Source: Flavobacterium sp. (lineage in GTDB: Bacteria; Bacteroidota; Bacteroidia; Flavobacteriales; Flavobacteriaceae). From it: a stretch of 49,491 nt of DNA. A model generated the notes under the pieces. The model was not told the origin of the DNA. It did not search any database and saw nothing but the letters and a program-made list of their open reading frames with translations. This document shows, piece by piece, positions 42,569 to 49,491 of this stretch. The DNA is taken from positions 1-49,491 of the forward strand of contig JAHEHC010000003.1 of the NCBI GenBank assembly GCA_024644805.1, given 5' to 3'. How positions within the stretch are numbered: position 1 is the stretch's first letter; the number at the start of each line of letters is the position of its first letter. The translations under genes and the position numbers were made by a program.

Positions 42569-42581
42569 TTTTGTATTTTTG
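42566..42581 (+). promoter_or_regulatory. Two adjacent candidate -7 boxes before the first DUF368 gene
   Basis: TAATTTTG (42566-42573) is immediately followed by TATTTTTG (42574-42581); both match TAnnTTTG. The ATG is at 42600, so the second box would give a leader of about 12 bases. They overlap the stop of the TPR gene (42566-42568). Confidence 0.45.
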
Positions 42582-42599
42582 GGTTTTAGAGAAAGACCC

Positions 42600-43568
42600 A
42601 TGACCTCACGCAATTTATTACAATACCTCATCATAACTTTTAAAGGAATGGCCATGGGAGCAGCAGATGTTGTTCCTGGGGTTTCAGGTGGTACCATTGC
42701 CTTCATTGCAGGTATTTATGAGGAATTGATCGAAACCATTCATAGGTTTGATCTAAATTTTTTTAAGGTCTGGAAAAAAGAGGGGTTCATCAGCGCCTGG
42801 AAATATTATAATCTGAATTTCCTTCTTGCGCTTCTATTGGGAATCGTCATCAGTATTCTTTCATTGGCAAAATTGATCACTCAGTTATTACGAGATCATC
42901 CCGTTTTTGTATGGTCCTTTTTCTTTGGTCTGGTTATCGCCAGTATCATTTATGTTGGAAAACAGATAAGCACATGGAAGCTGCTAACCTGGCTTTCGAT
43001 ACTATTGGCCTCAATCGCCTCCTATTTCATCACTCTGGCAGAGCCTCTTGGAACCCCAGACGATACCTGGTTCTTGTTCTTTGCGGGTTTCATCGCTATC
43101 ATTGCAATGATATTACCGGGAATATCCGGTGCCTTCATTTTACTGATAATTGGAGCATACCAATCCATAATGGAGGTGATCACCCAGCTGAGTGATGGGA
43201 TCACCAATTTTAATTGGGAGCAGTTCTCACAAGCTTTTTTGAAGATCAGTGTGTTTTTGATCGGAGCCGTTTTTGGTATCAAGATATTCTCTAAGATCCT
43301 TAACTGGATGTTCCACCATCATAAGAATACCATTCTTGCTATACTCACCGGATTTATGATCGGAGCATTGAATAAGATCTGGCCCTGGAAAGAGGTTCTT
43401 GAATTTAGGACCAATCACCACGGAGAACAAGTCCCTTTCCTTGAGAAAAGCATATTTCCCGGTCAATATATTGAGGATCCTCAGATAGTCTATGCTTTGC
43501 TATTTATGGTACTGGGATTTTTGACCATTTTTTTACTGGAAAGGATATCATTGGCTAAAAAAGAATAA
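42600..43568 (+). CDS. DUF368 family membrane protein (PopT-like), first copy
   Basis: This 322-residue polytopic membrane protein belongs to the DUF368 family, members of which (PopT) have been implicated in recycling undecaprenyl phosphate across the inner membrane. Its two halves carry the inverted-repeat signatures GAADVVPGVSGGTIAFIAGIY near the N-terminus and LPGISGAFILLIIGAYQSI in the middle. About eight to nine hydrophobic segments are visible. I use ATG 42600; a TTG 21 bases upstream adds residues (GFRERP) that fall inside the likely promoter. The second DUF368 gene follows without any gap. Confidence 0.88.
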   Translation: MTSRNLLQYLIITFKGMAMGAADVVPGVSGGTIAFIAGIYEELIETIHRFDLNFFKVWKKEGFISAWKYYNLNFLLALLLGIVISILSLAKLITQLLRDHPVFVWSFFFGLVIASIIYVGKQISTWKLLTWLSILLASIASYFITLAEPLGTPDDTWFLFFAGFIAIIAMILPGISGAFILLIIGAYQSIMEVITQLSDGITNFNWEQFSQAFLKISVFLIGAVFGIKIFSKILNWMFHHHKNTILAILTGFMIGALNKIWPWKEVLEFRTNHHGEQVPFLEKSIFPGQYIEDPQIVYALLFMVLGFLTIFLLERISLAKKE

Positions 43569-44582
43569 ATGGCTGTAGTTAGGAAATTTTCTGATAAAGT
43601 TTGGCTTGTTTTCAAAGGACTGGCCATGGGGGCTGCCAATAAGGTTCCAGGGGTTTCCGGTGGTGTGGTCGCATTTGTTGTTGGATTCTATGAGGAGTTT
43701 ATCTATTCCTTACAAAAGATCAATAGAAAGGCCTTAGCCCTTTTATTCAATAGAGGCTTTAAAAGTTTCTATCAGTATGTCAATGGTCAATTCTTGACAT
43801 TGCTCTTTCTCGGAATGATAATCAGTTATTTCAGCGTCTCCAAGATTCTTGATTATTTTCTTATTCATTTTGAGCTCTATGTTTGGAGTACCTTTTTTGG
43901 GATGATCATCGGATCGGTATATCACATGGCAAAAGAATTTAAAGGCTGGAATAGAAAGTATATCTTATTCCTGACCCTTGGCATCATCGCCGGGATCAGT
44001 ATAAGTTTTTTAGAACCTGCAACTGAGAATGACAATCTCTTCTTTGTATTCTTCTGCGGAATCATAGGGGTTTCAGGGATGACCCTCCCCGGTCTATCGG
44101 GATCATTTATATTGATCCTAATGGGCAATTATGTCTTATTGCTTGTCGATTCTGTCAATGCATTATTCGATACCATCTCTGATATTATCCGCTGGAATTT
44201 TGATTTCGTTGACGACCCTTCAAGGATCAGATTAATAAAGGTCTTGGTGGTCTTTACGTTGGGATCAGTAGCCGGATTGGTAACACTATCTCAATTCCTT
44301 GGCTTTCTGTTGAAAAAATACAAGAGAACCACTTATGCCATACTTATAGGTTTTATCACCGGCTCATTGGGCGTGGTCTGGCCCTGGAAAAAGAAGGTCT
44401 TCGAACTCGATCGATTCGGTAATATTGTCTATGATGCTAACGGTAGAGAGATCATTCATAATTATGAGCGTTATTATCCCAGCGATTTTGGTGTTGATTT
44501 TGCACTTGTTATTTTTTTTATTTTTGTAGGAATTTTAATTTTGTTGGCATTGGATTGGTATCAATATAAATTCAAAAAATAA
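43569..44582 (+). CDS. DUF368 family membrane protein (PopT-like), second copy
   Basis: This is a 337-residue paralogue of the preceding gene. The same two signatures are present, GAANKVPGVSGGVVAFVVGFY and LPGLSGSFILILMGNYVLL, as is the WPWK segment shared by both copies near the C-terminal third. Its ATG directly follows the stop of the first copy, so the two are almost certainly cotranslated and may form a heteromer. Divergence between copies is substantial outside the signatures, which argues for an old duplication. aroE starts one base after its stop. Confidence 0.87.
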   Translation: MAVVRKFSDKVWLVFKGLAMGAANKVPGVSGGVVAFVVGFYEEFIYSLQKINRKALALLFNRGFKSFYQYVNGQFLTLLFLGMIISYFSVSKILDYFLIHFELYVWSTFFGMIIGSVYHMAKEFKGWNRKYILFLTLGIIAGISISFLEPATENDNLFFVFFCGIIGVSGMTLPGLSGSFILILMGNYVLLLVDSVNALFDTISDIIRWNFDFVDDPSRIRLIKVLVVFTLGSVAGLVTLSQFLGFLLKKYKRTTYAILIGFITGSLGVVWPWKKKVFELDRFGNIVYDANGREIIHNYERYYPSDFGVDFALVIFFIFVGILILLALDWYQYKFKK

Positions 44583-44583
44583 T

Positions 44584-45318
44584 ATGGCTAAATATGGTCT
44601 TATTGGTAAGAATATAGGGTACACATTCTCTAAGGACTACTTCAATGAAAAGTTCAAAAAAGAGAATAGGAAAGCAAAATACAAAATCTTTGATATAGCC
44701 CATATCAATGAGATCCATACTATTCTTGAGAACAACAAGAAGCTGATGGGCTTGAATGTGACCATTCCATATAAAGAAAGTGTGATCCCATTCCTTGATG
44801 TTATTGATAAGGAATCTATGGCGATAGGAGCTGTTAATACGATCAAGGTCGATAAAAAGAAACGTCTTATCGGGTATAATACCGACCATTATGGATTTGC
44901 TAAGGCCATTGCAGATTATTTTCCGATCTTGAATAAAAAAGCGATCATTTTAGGTAATGGGGGTTCCAGCAAGGCCGTTCATTTCGTTCTGAAGATGATG
45001 GATTTTGAAACTTTGGTGGTTTCCAGAAAAGAAACCAATACCACGATCACCTACAATCAATTGGATGAGGATATCATATCGAGTCATCATCTGATCGTGA
45101 ACTGCACCCCTTTGGGAACCTATCCAAATATTCATGAGTATCCGCATATCCCCTATAAATATGTCGGTAAAGACCACTTGTTATTTGATCTTACCTACAA
45201 TCCCCAGGTGACCGAGTTTATGGAAATTGGCATGATCCAGGGAGCCAGGGTTAGCAATGGGCATAAGATGTTGATCTACCAAGCCGAAAAGTCCTGGAAG
45301 ATCTGGAATACAAAATAA
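44584..45318 (+). CDS. aroE: Shikimate dehydrogenase
   Basis: AroE reduces 3-dehydroshikimate to shikimate with NADPH in aromatic amino-acid synthesis. The substrate-binding half has GLIGKNIGYTFSKDYFNEKF, the catalytic lysine K64 in LNVTIPYKESV, and NTDHYGFAKA. The cofactor half has LGNGGSSKAV and VVSRKETN. Near the end, the conserved GHKMLIYQAEKSW is present. The 244-residue length is slightly short of E. coli AroE (272). It lies one base after the second DUF368 gene and is probably the last gene of that transcript; a 108-base gap follows. Confidence 0.94.
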   Translation: MAKYGLIGKNIGYTFSKDYFNEKFKKENRKAKYKIFDIAHINEIHTILENNKKLMGLNVTIPYKESVIPFLDVIDKESMAIGAVNTIKVDKKKRLIGYNTDHYGFAKAIADYFPILNKKAIILGNGGSSKAVHFVLKMMDFETLVVSRKETNTTITYNQLDEDIISSHHLIVNCTPLGTYPNIHEYPHIPYKYVGKDHLLFDLTYNPQVTEFMEIGMIQGARVSNGHKMLIYQAEKSWKIWNTK

Positions 45319-45426
45319 CAAACCTAAATCTTAAAAATACTTCTCACACTTTGCTAATTGCTGAGTTGTTAGTATATTGAACCATGATTACCAGCTTGTC
45401 TGGACCGAACCTTAACATTGAAAGAT

Positions 45427-47427
45427 ATGTCTGAAAAAAATAGTGAAATAGAAAAAGAAGAATCTGAGAATCAGGAAAATGAAAAAAGTACTGAGGAGCA
45501 AGAAAATGGAAATGTAGAAGAAACTCAAGTTAGTGATCAAGTCGAATCCACTGAAGAGCACACTTCCACCGAAGAACCGGAAGCTGAACTTGACTCAAAT
45601 AACACATCTGAACCCCCAAAAGAGAAAGAACCTGATGGGGTTACAAAAACTACAGAAGATAAAGAAACCGAACATCCTTTTGGAGCTAAAGAGGCTGCTA
45701 TTTTAAAGGACTACAAAAAGTTATCACCGGATGAACTTATAGGAGAATTAAGATCGTTGATCGAATCGAATCCCATTCAAAAGATCAAGAATCAAGTAGA
45801 AGAGATCCGCACCGAATTCAATAATGCCGTAAAGGCTATCAAGAAAAAGGATCAGGAAAAATTCATTGAAGATGGCGGAAATATTGATGATTATAAATTT
45901 TCTTTGCCTTTAAAAAAGGAATTCAATACTGTATTTAAAGAATATAAGGAAAAGCGTTCAAGTTATTATCAGGATCTTTCAAAAGACCTTAAGGCAAATC
46001 TTGAGAAGCGATTGGAATTAATAGAAGAATTAAAGAGCCTTCTTAATGTCGAGGAGAATATAAACAGTACCTACAAACATTTCAAAGAAATTCAGGAGAA
46101 ATGGTTTGAATGCGGACCAATACCCAGAGATAAATACAATATTGTTTGGAACACCTACCGTCATCATGTTGAGAATTTCTATGATTTTCTTCATTTGAAC
46201 AGAAAATTCAGGGATCTGGATTTCAAGCACAATCTCGAAGAAAAATTAAAGCTCATCGATCGTGCAGAAAGTCTAAAGGATGAAGAGAATATCAACAAGG
46301 CATTCCGTGAATTGCAGCAATTACACAGATTGTGGAAGGAAGAGATCGGTCCTGTAGCTAAAGAATATAGAGAAGATATCTGGAATAGATTCAGCGCCGC
46401 AACAAAGGTCATTCATGATAAAAGACATGAATACTTGAAAGACATGGAGCAGGTTTTTGAAGACAATTTTGTAAAAAAAGAGAAATTGATCGAAGAAATC
46501 TCCTCCATTGCTGAACATACCAAGCCCACCCACCAATCCTGGCAAAAATCAATTAAAAAGGTTCAAGGTCTCAGAGATCAGTTTTTCTCCATTGGAAGAG
46601 TACCGAGATCTAAGAATAAGGAGTTATGGAGCTCATTCAAAGAGGTTACAAGGGATTTCAATAAATCCAAGAATACATTCTATAAAGACCAGAAAAAAGA
46701 ACAACACATCAATCTAGAGAAAAAACTTGAATTGATCAAGATAGCAGAAGAGAATAAGGAAAGTGACGATCATGAAGTTGTTACCCCATTGATGAAGAAA
46801 ATTCAGAATGATTGGAAAAAAATTGGTCATGTTCCAAGAAAGGACAGCGATACCATCTGGAAGCAATTCAAAGGGGCTTGCAATTTCTATTTCGATCGCT
46901 TGAGTGCTCGCAAAGATGAATCCAATAAAGAGGAGATCGAACACTTCAACAAAAAAGAAGATTTTCTCAAAGCAGTTTCCTCACTGAAGTTAAAAGGAAA
47001 CACCGATGATGATATAGAAACCATCAAGGAAAAGATAAACGAATGGAAATCCATTGGTCGCGTACCCTACAATAAGAAAAATATTGAACAGAAATTCAAT
47101 AAGGTATTGGATGGTCTATTCAATAAAATGGATCTTGATAAGAAAGATGCTGAACTCATTAAATTTGAGAATAGGTTAAGCTCCTACGATTCCAAAGATG
47201 ACGGCCAAAAGATCCAAAAGGAAGAGATCTTTATCAATAAGAAGATCAATGAATCTAAGGATGAGATCAGGCAATTGGAGAATAATTTAGGTTTCTTTCA
47301 GCATGTCGATGATGATAACCCATTGGTAATGGACGTGAATAAGAACATCAATAAACATAAAGAAGATCTTGAAGTTTGGAAGGCTAAACTTAAGAAGATC
47401 AGGAAGCTAAGAAAAAGTATAGAATAA
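45427..47427 (+). CDS. DUF349 repeat protein
   Basis: This 666-residue, highly charged, helical protein has an acidic Glu/Ser/Thr-rich N-terminal tail (about residues 1-75) followed by five DUF349 repeats. Each carries a W-x3-G/IG-x-VP-type core: WFECGPIPRDKYNIVW, WKEEIGPVAKEYREDIW, FFSIGRVPRSKNKELW, WKKIGHVPRKDSDTIW and WKSIGRVPYNKKNIEQ. A C-terminal coiled coil ends in a lysine-rich tail. No catalytic motif is visible and no function is known to me. I use ATG 45427 rather than the TTG nine bases earlier. It converges with mazG, leaving a 29-base gap without a clear terminator. Confidence 0.87.
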   Translation: MSEKNSEIEKEESENQENEKSTEEQENGNVEETQVSDQVESTEEHTSTEEPEAELDSNNTSEPPKEKEPDGVTKTTEDKETEHPFGAKEAAILKDYKKLSPDELIGELRSLIESNPIQKIKNQVEEIRTEFNNAVKAIKKKDQEKFIEDGGNIDDYKFSLPLKKEFNTVFKEYKEKRSSYYQDLSKDLKANLEKRLELIEELKSLLNVEENINSTYKHFKEIQEKWFECGPIPRDKYNIVWNTYRHHVENFYDFLHLNRKFRDLDFKHNLEEKLKLIDRAESLKDEENINKAFRELQQLHRLWKEEIGPVAKEYREDIWNRFSAATKVIHDKRHEYLKDMEQVFEDNFVKKEKLIEEISSIAEHTKPTHQSWQKSIKKVQGLRDQFFSIGRVPRSKNKELWSSFKEVTRDFNKSKNTFYKDQKKEQHINLEKKLELIKIAEENKESDDHEVVTPLMKKIQNDWKKIGHVPRKDSDTIWKQFKGACNFYFDRLSARKDESNKEEIEHFNKKEDFLKAVSSLKLKGNTDDDIETIKEKINEWKSIGRVPYNKKNIEQKFNKVLDGLFNKMDLDKKDAELIKFENRLSSYDSKDDGQKIQKEEIFINKKINESKDEIRQLENNLGFFQHVDDDNPLVMDVNKNINKHKEDLEVWKAKLKKIRKLRKSIE

Positions 47428-47456
47428 CCGTATAATACCAGATGGATGGGGTTTAT

Positions 47457-48230
47457 CTATTTTTTCTTTGCCTCTTCCCAATAGACGTCCATTTCAGCCA
47501 AGGTCATTTCCTTTAAGGATTTATTCATTTCCTTAGCTTTAGATTCCAGATATTTGAAGCGGTCGATAAACTTTTTGTTGGTCCTCTCTAAAGCGATCTC
47601 CGGATCGATCTTTAGAAACCGAGCATAGTTGATCATCGAAAAAAGAACATCTCCAAACTCACTTTCGATCTTCTTTTGATTACCTTCTTTGATCTCATGC
47701 TGTAATTCACCCAATTCCTCTTTTAACTTTTCGAAGACCTGATGCGGTTCTTCCCAATCAAATCCGACTCCTGCAACCTTATCCTGTATGCGGTTAGCCT
47801 TGACCATAGCTGGAAGGGACATGGGCACTCCTTCCAAGACGCTTTTCTTTCCTTCTTTTAATTTGATATTCTCCCAATTCTGTTTCACCTCCTCTTCATC
47901 TGAAACAGTCACATCACCATAGATATGAGGATGGCGGGATATCAGTTTTTCACTGATATCATTGGCAACATCTGCTATATCAAAATCATTGGTTTCACTA
48001 CCGATCTTTGAATAGAAAAAGATATGCAACAAAAGATCTCCCAATTCATTCTTGATCTCGGCAGGATCATTTTCAAGAATGGCCTCTCCTAATTCATAGG
48101 TTTCTTCTATGGTCAGGTGCCTCAAAGATTCGTTGGTTTGTTTTCGATCCCAGGGGCATTGTTGCCGCAACTCATCCATAATGGTAAGTAACCGGTCTAA
48201 TGCTTTAAGTTGTTGCGATCTTGAATTCAT
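47457..48230 (-). CDS. mazG: Nucleoside triphosphate pyrophosphohydrolase MazG
   Basis: MazG hydrolyses NTPs and dNTPs to monophosphate and pyrophosphate, which clears non-canonical nucleotides. The 257-residue protein contains two MazG domains. The first has CPWDRKQTNESLRHLTIEE with the metal-binding EExYE pattern and ENDPAEIKNELGDLLLHIFF. The second (about 135-250) has GVGFDWEEPHQVFEKLKEEL and ESEFGDVLFSMINYAR. Length matches the E. coli enzyme (263). It is the last gene of the minus-strand run ruvX-def-DUF5606-mazG and lies 32 bases after the DUF5606 stop. Confidence 0.93.
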   Translation of the reverse strand: MNSRSQQLKALDRLLTIMDELRQQCPWDRKQTNESLRHLTIEETYELGEAILENDPAEIKNELGDLLLHIFFYSKIGSETNDFDIADVANDISEKLISRHPHIYGDVTVSDEEEVKQNWENIKLKEGKKSVLEGVPMSLPAMVKANRIQDKVAGVGFDWEEPHQVFEKLKEELGELQHEIKEGNQKKIESEFGDVLFSMINYARFLKIDPEIALERTNKKFIDRFKYLESKAKEMNKSLKEMTLAEMDVYWEEAKKK

Positions 48231-48262
48231 ACTGAAAGAATAAATGGAAGATTCATTCTATT

Positions 48263-48679
48263 TTATTCTTGTTTATCTTCTTCGGTCTCTTCCTCTGAAA
48301 AATCGGTATACCCATTCTTATTCAATAAGTTATACCATTGAATGACCTTCTTAATATCGCTGGCGTATACACGGTCTTCATCATAATCGGGCATCACATT
48401 GAAAAAATACTCTTCAAGCTCGTCCTTAGACACTTTATGATTAATCGCTTCTCCACCATTCTCTTTTTCATAGATCTTAGCAAACACTTTTCGAAGCGGG
48501 ACTTCTTCAGTCAGGGAGTAGATCGCAATTTCAGATAACAGACTCATATTGTGTCTTGAATTGACACTGATCTTCTTACCATCCAGCAAGGATTCTGCTA
48601 AAAACCCATTTCGGGTCTGATTTTTCAAGTGATACAATCCGGGCTTACCTGAAATAGATAATATTTTTTCTAAACTCAT
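48263..48679 (-). CDS. DUF5606 family protein
   Basis: This 138-residue cytosolic protein begins SLEKILSISGKPGLYHL and continues with RNGFLAESLLDGKK and IAIYSLTEEVPLRKVF, the DUF5606 pattern found across Bacteroidota. The C-terminus is acidic. No catalytic residues are recognisable and no function is known. It sits between def (25 bases upstream) and mazG (32 bases downstream) on the same strand and is probably cotranscribed with both. Confidence 0.82.
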   Translation of the reverse strand: MSLEKILSISGKPGLYHLKNQTRNGFLAESLLDGKKISVNSRHNMSLLSEIAIYSLTEEVPLRKVFAKIYEKENGGEAINHKVSKDELEEYFFNVMPDYDEDRVYASDIKKVIQWYNLLNKNGYTDFSEEETEEDKQE

Positions 48680-48704
48680 AGATTAATTCGCTGTATTTGG
48701 GCTA

Positions 48705-49304
48705 TTATTTAACGTGTCTTTTTTTACTGGCCTTTGGAAACCTCATTCGATAGTCGACATCGATCTTTCCCTTAGAGATATTATCAAGCTTTCCTTTTAA
48801 CAATCTCCTCTTTAGTGGGGATAGCTTATCGGTGAACAAGACCCCCTCAATATGATCGTATTCGTGTTGAATGATCCTGGCAGCTATTCCGTTGAATTCT
48901 TTTACATGTTTCTTGAAATTCTCGTCCTGGAATTCGATCTTGATCGTGGCATTTCTGAAAACATCTTCCCTGATATCAGGAATACTGAGACAGCCCTCAT
49001 TGAATGCCCACTCATCGTCATATTCATTAATGATCTTTGCATTGATGAAAACCTGCTTAAAGGTACTCAGGAATTTACGTTCTTCCTCCGATAGGGTATC
49101 ATCATCCTCAAAAGGAGTAGCATCGACTATGAATAAACGGATCGGAAGTCCTATTTGAGGTGCTGCAAGACCAATTCCCAATGATTGGTACATGGTCTCA
49201 AACATATTCTCCAATAATATGTCCAGATCGGGGTAACTCTCATCGATCTCTTTTCCCTTCTTCCTGAGAATGGGGTCTCCATATGCTAATATTGGTAAAA
49301 TCAT
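48705..49304 (-). CDS. def: Peptide deformylase
   Basis: Def removes the formyl group from the initiator methionine of new proteins using an Fe2+ or Zn2+ centre. All three family motifs are present: GIGLAAPQIG (43-52), EGCLSIP (103-109, metal ligand C105) and QHEYDH (146-151, ligands H147 and H151 and catalytic E148). The 199-residue length is slightly long because of an acidic insert (about 66-78), common in Bacteroidota. The ATG overlaps the ruvX stop in ATGA. Confidence 0.97.
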   Translation of the reverse strand: MILPILAYGDPILRKKGKEIDESYPDLDILLENMFETMYQSLGIGLAAPQIGLPIRLFIVDATPFEDDDTLSEEERKFLSTFKQVFINAKIINEYDDEWAFNEGCLSIPDIREDVFRNATIKIEFQDENFKKHVKEFNGIAARIIQHEYDHIEGVLFTDKLSPLKRRLLKGKLDNISKGKIDVDYRMRFPKASKKRHVK

Positions 49305-49491
49305 TTTATACTATAAAGATAATCCTGTAATATAATTGTTGCACTGATCTCATCGATCATGGCTTTGTTTCTTCTTTGTTGTTTCTTCAATCCGCTATCG
49401 ATCATAGTCTGAAAGGCCATCTTACTGGTAAATCGTTCATCCACTCTCACTATTTCAAGTTCGGGCATCCTTTTTTCCAACTGTTCTATAA
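49301..49491 (-). CDS. ruvX: Holliday junction resolvase-like RuvX (YqgF), 3' part
   Basis: The gene enters from the right edge, so only the last 63 codons are visible. They read through VDERFTSKMAFQTM, LKKQQRRNKAMIDEISATI and ILQDYLYSIK before TGA at 49301-49303. VDERFTS and the D-x-ISA-x-IILQ segment are the C-terminal RuvX/YqgF signature. This family is linked to pre-16S rRNA 5' processing and to junction resolution. The ATGA overlap with def indicates translational coupling. The N-terminal catalytic part lies outside the window. Confidence 0.9.
   Translation of the reverse strand, partial: IEQLEKRMPELEIVRVDERFTSKMAFQTMIDSGLKKQQRRNKAMIDEISATIILQDYLYSIK

Noticed and set aside
1-49491. Mobile element, prophage, toxin-antitoxin or defence island
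   Set aside because: Every sizeable gene is a recognisable core or lineage-typical gene; no transposase, integrase, capsid, restriction or toxin motif was seen.

Overview
The window reads as ordinary chromosome of a member of the Bacteroidota, almost certainly the family Flavobacteriaceae. The grounds are the gene set (gldI, DUF3810, DUF5606, DUF5683, a WbqC protein, an OstA-like protein, a long signal peptidase I, a single bifunctional Rel), recurrent TAnnTTTG promoter boxes just upstream of starts, near absence of Shine-Dalgarno sequences, and AT-rich intergenic DNA. I see no phage, insertion sequence, CRISPR array, integron or recognisable defence cassette. Genus cannot be told from this sequence.

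Layout. 1-361: a hairpin-rich stretch at the edge, then tRNA-Pro(GGG) on the minus strand with its own terminator. 362-5331: udk, a divIC/ftsB-like gene, mutA, a small lipoprotein gene and mutB, tightly packed and partly overlapping. 5332-6470: interspersed palindromic repeats, then a 2,4-dienoyl-CoA reductase-like SDR. 6599-12423: parA, parB, a DUF5683 gene, dapB, lepB, a CMD/AhpD-like gene and a WbqC gene in one close-packed plus-strand cluster. 12428-18952: a minus-strand block with a membrane-anchored EEP phosphatase/nuclease, two rhomboid proteases separated by a heptamer minisatellite, mutL, a small membrane protein, ribH and a TPR/YfgM-like gene. 19102-20512: recF and a DUF721 gene, closed by a bidirectional terminator facing ndk.

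21093-26437: a PhoD-like lipoprotein phosphatase diverges from nrnA, gldI and a cyclophilin-FKBP fusion; pepD converges on them across a shared terminator. 26520-36298: a DUF3810 membrane protein, two secreted amidohydrolase-fold proteins, an rRNA/tRNA methyltransferase, an M48 protease and rel. 36321-41040: fur, purA, an OstA/LptA-like gene and a class-III aminotransferase. 41168-47427: a TPR protein, two tandem DUF368 (PopT-like) genes, aroE and a DUF349 repeat protein. 47457-49491 (minus strand): ruvX (cut by the window edge), def, a DUF5606 gene and mazG.

Themes: chromosome segregation and DNA upkeep (ParAB, RecF, MutL, RuvX); envelope biogenesis (LepB, OstA-like, DUF368, GldI, PPIase, rhomboids, M48); central metabolism (MutAB, DapB, RibH, AroE, PurA, Udk, Ndk, MazG); and stress signalling (Rel, Fur).

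I found no complete new system. The points most worth a second look are the lipoprotein gene embedded between mutA and mutB, the tandem DUF368 pair, a MutL whose endonuclease motifs are all degenerate, a three-domain amidohydrolase set in which only one domain keeps its metal ligands, and the minisatellite between the rhomboid genes.
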